From positions 2,968,501 to 3,032,500 of the forward strand of contig NC_015945.1 in assembly GCF_000224085.1 (NCBI RefSeq): DNA of 64,000 nucleotides, given 5' to 3'. Made by a program: the position numbers and the translations under genes. Each line of letters starts with the position of its first letter. Within the stretch, counting starts at the first letter, position 1. This stretch comes from Allomuricauda ruestringensis DSM 13258 (GTDB taxonomy: Bacteria; Bacteroidota; Bacteroidia; Flavobacteriales; Flavobacteriaceae). This document shows positions 61,268-64,000 of the stretch, in pieces. The notes beneath the pieces are model-generated. The model was not told the origin of the DNA, ran no database searches, and saw nothing but the letters and a program-made list of their open reading frames with translations.

Positions 61268-62662
61268 ATGAGAGTAATAAAAGTCATATTGCTGTTCGCC
61301 TTTCTTTTTTCTGGGATTTCCCAAAGCCTTGCCCAACCCTTTACCTTGGACGAAAATATCAAGCACGTAGAACTCAAATTAAAGGAAGACAATAGAAAAG
61401 GGCACGAGGGCGAAATGAGCATTATCACACTAAGTACCGTCGATTCCACCCGGTACTATTTTGTAACCGGCCACGAACTGTGGCAGTTTTTGGACATCCT
61501 CGTAACGCCCTTGGATGATGACCGTTCGTTAAAAGTAAGCCTGGCCCAAGACAACTGGGAAGCCCCCGATATGGAAAAAACCGATAATGGCACTGACGAA
61601 AATGGCATTATTTCCTTTAAAATAAGAACTTGGGGTTCGTTTGGCATTAAGGTGGAATCGCCAGAGAACAAAACCACCAATTTTTCCATTGCAGTTTTGG
61701 CAAGCCCACCACAGCAAAATTATTTAGGCAGCCCCTTTGTAAAAATCACAGAAAACCAAATGAAAGCCAGCGGCAGTTCGGACGGTGCAGTTGAAAATCC
61801 AGCTTCCAATGGCGGCGGTAACGGCGGAAATACTTTGCTGTACATCCTTTTGGGTGTGGCCATATTGGTAATTGGCCTGCTGGCCGGCAAGCTGCTGGGC
61901 AAAAAATCGGCGTCGGTAATAGCCTTACTGCTCGCATTCTCTTTCCCGGTGGAAGCACAAAACGGTTCCGGGAACGAACAAGGTTTTTTTTATGACGACC
62001 AATTTTTTACCCAAGAAGACCTTGAAAACGGCAAGCTCACCAAGCATTTGGACAATAAATATGGGCAGCACAAAGAATTTAAAAAGAAAACCAAAGCCCT
62101 GGCAAAGAAAATGAAAGACATAAAGAGCACTTTGGAAAGTATTGTAAACCTATACAAAAGCTACAAGGGGCTGGCCGATTGTATCAACTCGACACCGCCT
62201 TCCAATGCGCCGCGTATTCCCTCTTTTTGCACCATAGTTTATGAATATACCATTGCGGGCGAGACAGGGCAAGAAGAATACGAAAAAGAAGGCTGTGCCG
62301 AGTGTTTTTTGGAGGCCAGAAAGCAATTTAATACGGTGCGCTATCTTTTTGAACAGTTGGCCACCATTTACAAATGCAACAAAACCTTTAGCGATGCAGC
62401 CATTGCATTTGGCGATAATGTTTCGGGTTACCACGGAGTGTCGGGTATGGCCTGGCAGACACAAAAATTGAATATTGAAAAATCAGTTCGGGATTTGCAG
62501 GCCGCCTATGACAAAAAATATGGCGAATTACTGCAAAGCCTGGCCGACTCAATGTACGAACTCAGCGAGTGCGAAGCCCGCTACGGCGTAGAAGATTGGT
62601 TCGACCGCTTTGGCTATATGTACTTTGAATTCATAAAGGACAAATACCAACGTAAAGATTAA
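61268..62662 (+). CDS. Secreted/membrane protein with two signal-like segments and a helical Cys-rich C-terminus
   Basis: 464 residues in two halves. Residues 1-23 are a signal peptide (SLAQ). 24-about 160 form a beta-rich domain (LKVSLAQDNWEAPDMEK, FKIRTWGSFGIKVESPENKTTNFSIAVLAS). A Gly/Asn-rich linker leads to a membrane helix (about 188-208, LLYILLGVAILVIGLLAGKLLG). Directly after comes a second hydrophobic stretch ending FPVEAQNG (about 213-231), which looks like an internal signal peptide. The remainder (about 232-464) is helical and Lys/Glu-rich with about seven cysteines (CAEC, CNK, CEA). It reads like two secreted proteins fused. Function unknown. Confidence 0.65.
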   Translation: MRVIKVILLFAFLFSGISQSLAQPFTLDENIKHVELKLKEDNRKGHEGEMSIITLSTVDSTRYYFVTGHELWQFLDILVTPLDDDRSLKVSLAQDNWEAPDMEKTDNGTDENGIISFKIRTWGSFGIKVESPENKTTNFSIAVLASPPQQNYLGSPFVKITENQMKASGSSDGAVENPASNGGGNGGNTLLYILLGVAILVIGLLAGKLLGKKSASVIALLLAFSFPVEAQNGSGNEQGFFYDDQFFTQEDLENGKLTKHLDNKYGQHKEFKKKTKALAKKMKDIKSTLESIVNLYKSYKGLADCINSTPPSNAPRIPSFCTIVYEYTIAGETGQEEYEKEGCAECFLEARKQFNTVRYLFEQLATIYKCNKTFSDAAIAFGDNVSGYHGVSGMAWQTQKLNIEKSVRDLQAAYDKKYGELLQSLADSMYELSECEARYGVEDWFDRFGYMYFEFIKDKYQRKD

Positions 62663-62663
62663 A

Positions 62664-63071
62664 ATGAAAACACTAAAACGTATCATACTTGCGATTTTCG
62701 CAACCTTTTTTGCAGGTTGCAAAGTCACCTCAGTCGAGCCGATGATTTCCACGCCTTCTATTGATAGGAACATTATCGGTTCTTGGGAAGGTTGCGACGG
62801 ACGCGTAATTACCTTCACCAATGAAAACAACGAAATAATAGGGCGTTATACCAAATTGGGCGGGCTGGAAAGATATATGTTCAACATAGATGAAATAGGC
62901 TATAAACTTACAGAACAAAAGCCCGGAACTTACTTCGGAACGGTTAAATGGCAGAGCCTATCGGGCAATGAAACTTGGAAAAAGGTAACCGTAACCATTG
63001 AAAACAATGTTTATACAGACAATCAGTCTGATGCTTGCAGCAAAGAAATGGAACGGGTAAAAAATCCATAG
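62664..63071 (+). CDS. Small lipocalin-like lipoprotein
   Basis: 135 residues; lipobox FFAGC (Cys about residue 19). The mature protein opens with GSWEGCDGRVITFTNENNEIIGRYTKLGGL, a lipocalin-type first strand, and ends with TVTIENNVYTDNQSDACSKEMERV, with two cysteines that could pair. It starts 1 bp after the previous stop, so translationally coupled. Last gene of the operon. Confidence 0.7.
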   Translation: MKTLKRIILAIFATFFAGCKVTSVEPMISTPSIDRNIIGSWEGCDGRVITFTNENNEIIGRYTKLGGLERYMFNIDEIGYKLTEQKPGTYFGTVKWQSLSGNETWKKVTVTIENNVYTDNQSDACSKEMERVKNP

Positions 63072-63359
63072 TCAAATAAAAGCAATAAAAAAGACTTTAG
63101 CGCAGACGCAAAATATGGTATCTCATTCGTAATGTGCAAAAACGGGCATAGTATGCCATTTTCACCGAAAAAAATGAGGACAGTAAAAGAACCAAAAAGA
63201 TACTGATCTTCAATTTATCACAACAAAATGTTGGGTGGTTCAAATCTGCCGTTTTCAGAGGTTCCCATTCTCCGCCCATCCAATGTAGGAATATTTGATG
63301 TGATATAATTGAGGAAATATATAACACTTCGTTCCTAAAAAAATCTTGTTTTGTTTTAA

Positions 63360-63890
63360 ATGGAGTTCGTGCATTTAGTAGATCAGTATAGCCAAAGATT
63401 GTTCGGTTATGCCCTTACCTTGACAAACAATCATGAAATGGCCGAAGATGTGCTCCAGAACGTATTTTTGAAAACTTGGGAAAAACGGAGAAAACTTCGA
63501 ATTGAGTCTTCCCTTCAGAACTATTTGTTCAAATCCGTTTACAACGAATTCATCAATCAATACAAAAAGAAACGATCGACCATGATTTTGGAACAAAAGT
63601 ATTTTCAGGCTCTGGAAAAGTCTGTTACCCTGCATGACGATGCTTCTTGGGAAAAGATTATGGCCAAAGTCACGGAAGAAATACAGCGCCTACCTCCCAA
63701 ATGTCGGGAAGTATTTCTTTTGAGTAGAAAGGAAGGACTCACAAACCTTGAAATATCCGAATATCTCAATATTTCGATCAAGACAGTGGAAGCACAGATT
63801 ACCAAAGCCTTCAATAGACTAAAACAAGGACTGGGAAACAACTACAAAGCTATGTTGTTCCTTTTGTTTAAAACAAAATACAGCACTTAA
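63360..63890 (+). CDS. ECF-type RNA polymerase sigma factor
   Basis: 176 residues. Region 2 (LFGYALTLTNNHEMAEDVLQNVFLKTWEKRRKL) and region 4 (EIQRLPPKCREVFLLSRKEGLTNLEISEYLNISIKTVEAQITKAFNRLKQGL), typical of the FecI-like sigmas that precede FecR-SusC loci. The FecR partner would lie just beyond the right edge of the window. The 288 bp before it and 110 bp after it hold no gene. Confidence 0.9.
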   Translation: MEFVHLVDQYSQRLFGYALTLTNNHEMAEDVLQNVFLKTWEKRRKLRIESSLQNYLFKSVYNEFINQYKKKRSTMILEQKYFQALEKSVTLHDDASWEKIMAKVTEEIQRLPPKCREVFLLSRKEGLTNLEISEYLNISIKTVEAQITKAFNRLKQGLGNNYKAMLFLLFKTKYST

Positions 63891-64000
63891 GAATTGATTA
63901 TGACATAGCCCTCCATTATTTTAACCTGTACAAATACGGCCCTCCCTTAACACCCTGCTTTTTTTTCTCGGTGTTCACCAAAACATCCATTTGGAATATA

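Overview
The window looks like chromosomal DNA of a marine flavobacterium. SusC/SusD pairs, FecR/ECF sigma pairs, STN-domain TonB receptors, Crp-like and AraC regulators, -7 boxes of the Bacteroidetes form TAnnTTTG, and the near absence of Shine-Dalgarno sequences all point to Bacteroidota. The protein repertoire resembles Muricauda/Allomuricauda (Flavobacteriaceae); the genus is inference from recall, not a search. I see no rRNA, tRNA or CRISPR array.

Region 1 (1-14.8 kb) is an accessory stress and small-molecule hydrolysis region: a DUF2975 protein, a truncated serine hydrolase, a nitroreductase, a DMT transporter, a five-gene secreted-hydrolase operon, a DJ-1-like protein, a metallo-beta-lactamase-fold protein, an ABM/DoxX/outer-membrane operon, a GNAT protein, a DUF4386 protein, a VOC protein and two Crp/Fnr paralogues. 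Six promoters here share one architecture: a 14-bp palindromic Crp-type operator, exactly 22 bp, then the -7 box. They appear to form a local regulon of the two Crp proteins. Several enzymes in this region lack expected catalytic residues.

Region 2 (15.2-24.4 kb) starts with a decayed integrase and holds an RND tripartite efflux operon (adaptor, pump, outer-membrane factor), an AraC regulator and an atypical SDR.

Region 3 (24.8-40.3 kb) is a peptide-utilisation locus. A divergent ECF sigma/FecR pair is followed by SusC, SusD, an S10 serine carboxypeptidase and an amidohydrolase, with a paralogous amidohydrolase on the other side, and then proline dehydrogenase and P5C dehydrogenase. Together they suggest import and cleavage of proline-containing peptides and conversion of proline to glutamate.

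Region 4 (40.4-56.4 kb) is a nitrate assimilation island. Leftward are nirB, nirD, a DUF4202 protein, a NarX-like sensor kinase and a DUF7009-like protein. Rightward are a uroporphyrinogen methyltransferase for siroheme, a NarK transporter, an outer-membrane channel, a NarL-type response regulator, an assimilatory nitrate reductase fused to its own flavoprotein and BFD domains, and an unusual sulfite-reductase-like/rubredoxin protein. Paired TACGTA palindromes lie upstream of the nirB/cobA, narK and nitrate reductase promoters.

Region 5 (56.4-64 kb) opens with decayed integrase and SusC fragments. It continues with an AraC regulator, a tight operon of six uncharacterised secreted proteins and lipoproteins, and an ECF sigma factor. 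The six-gene operon is the best candidate here for an undescribed system.
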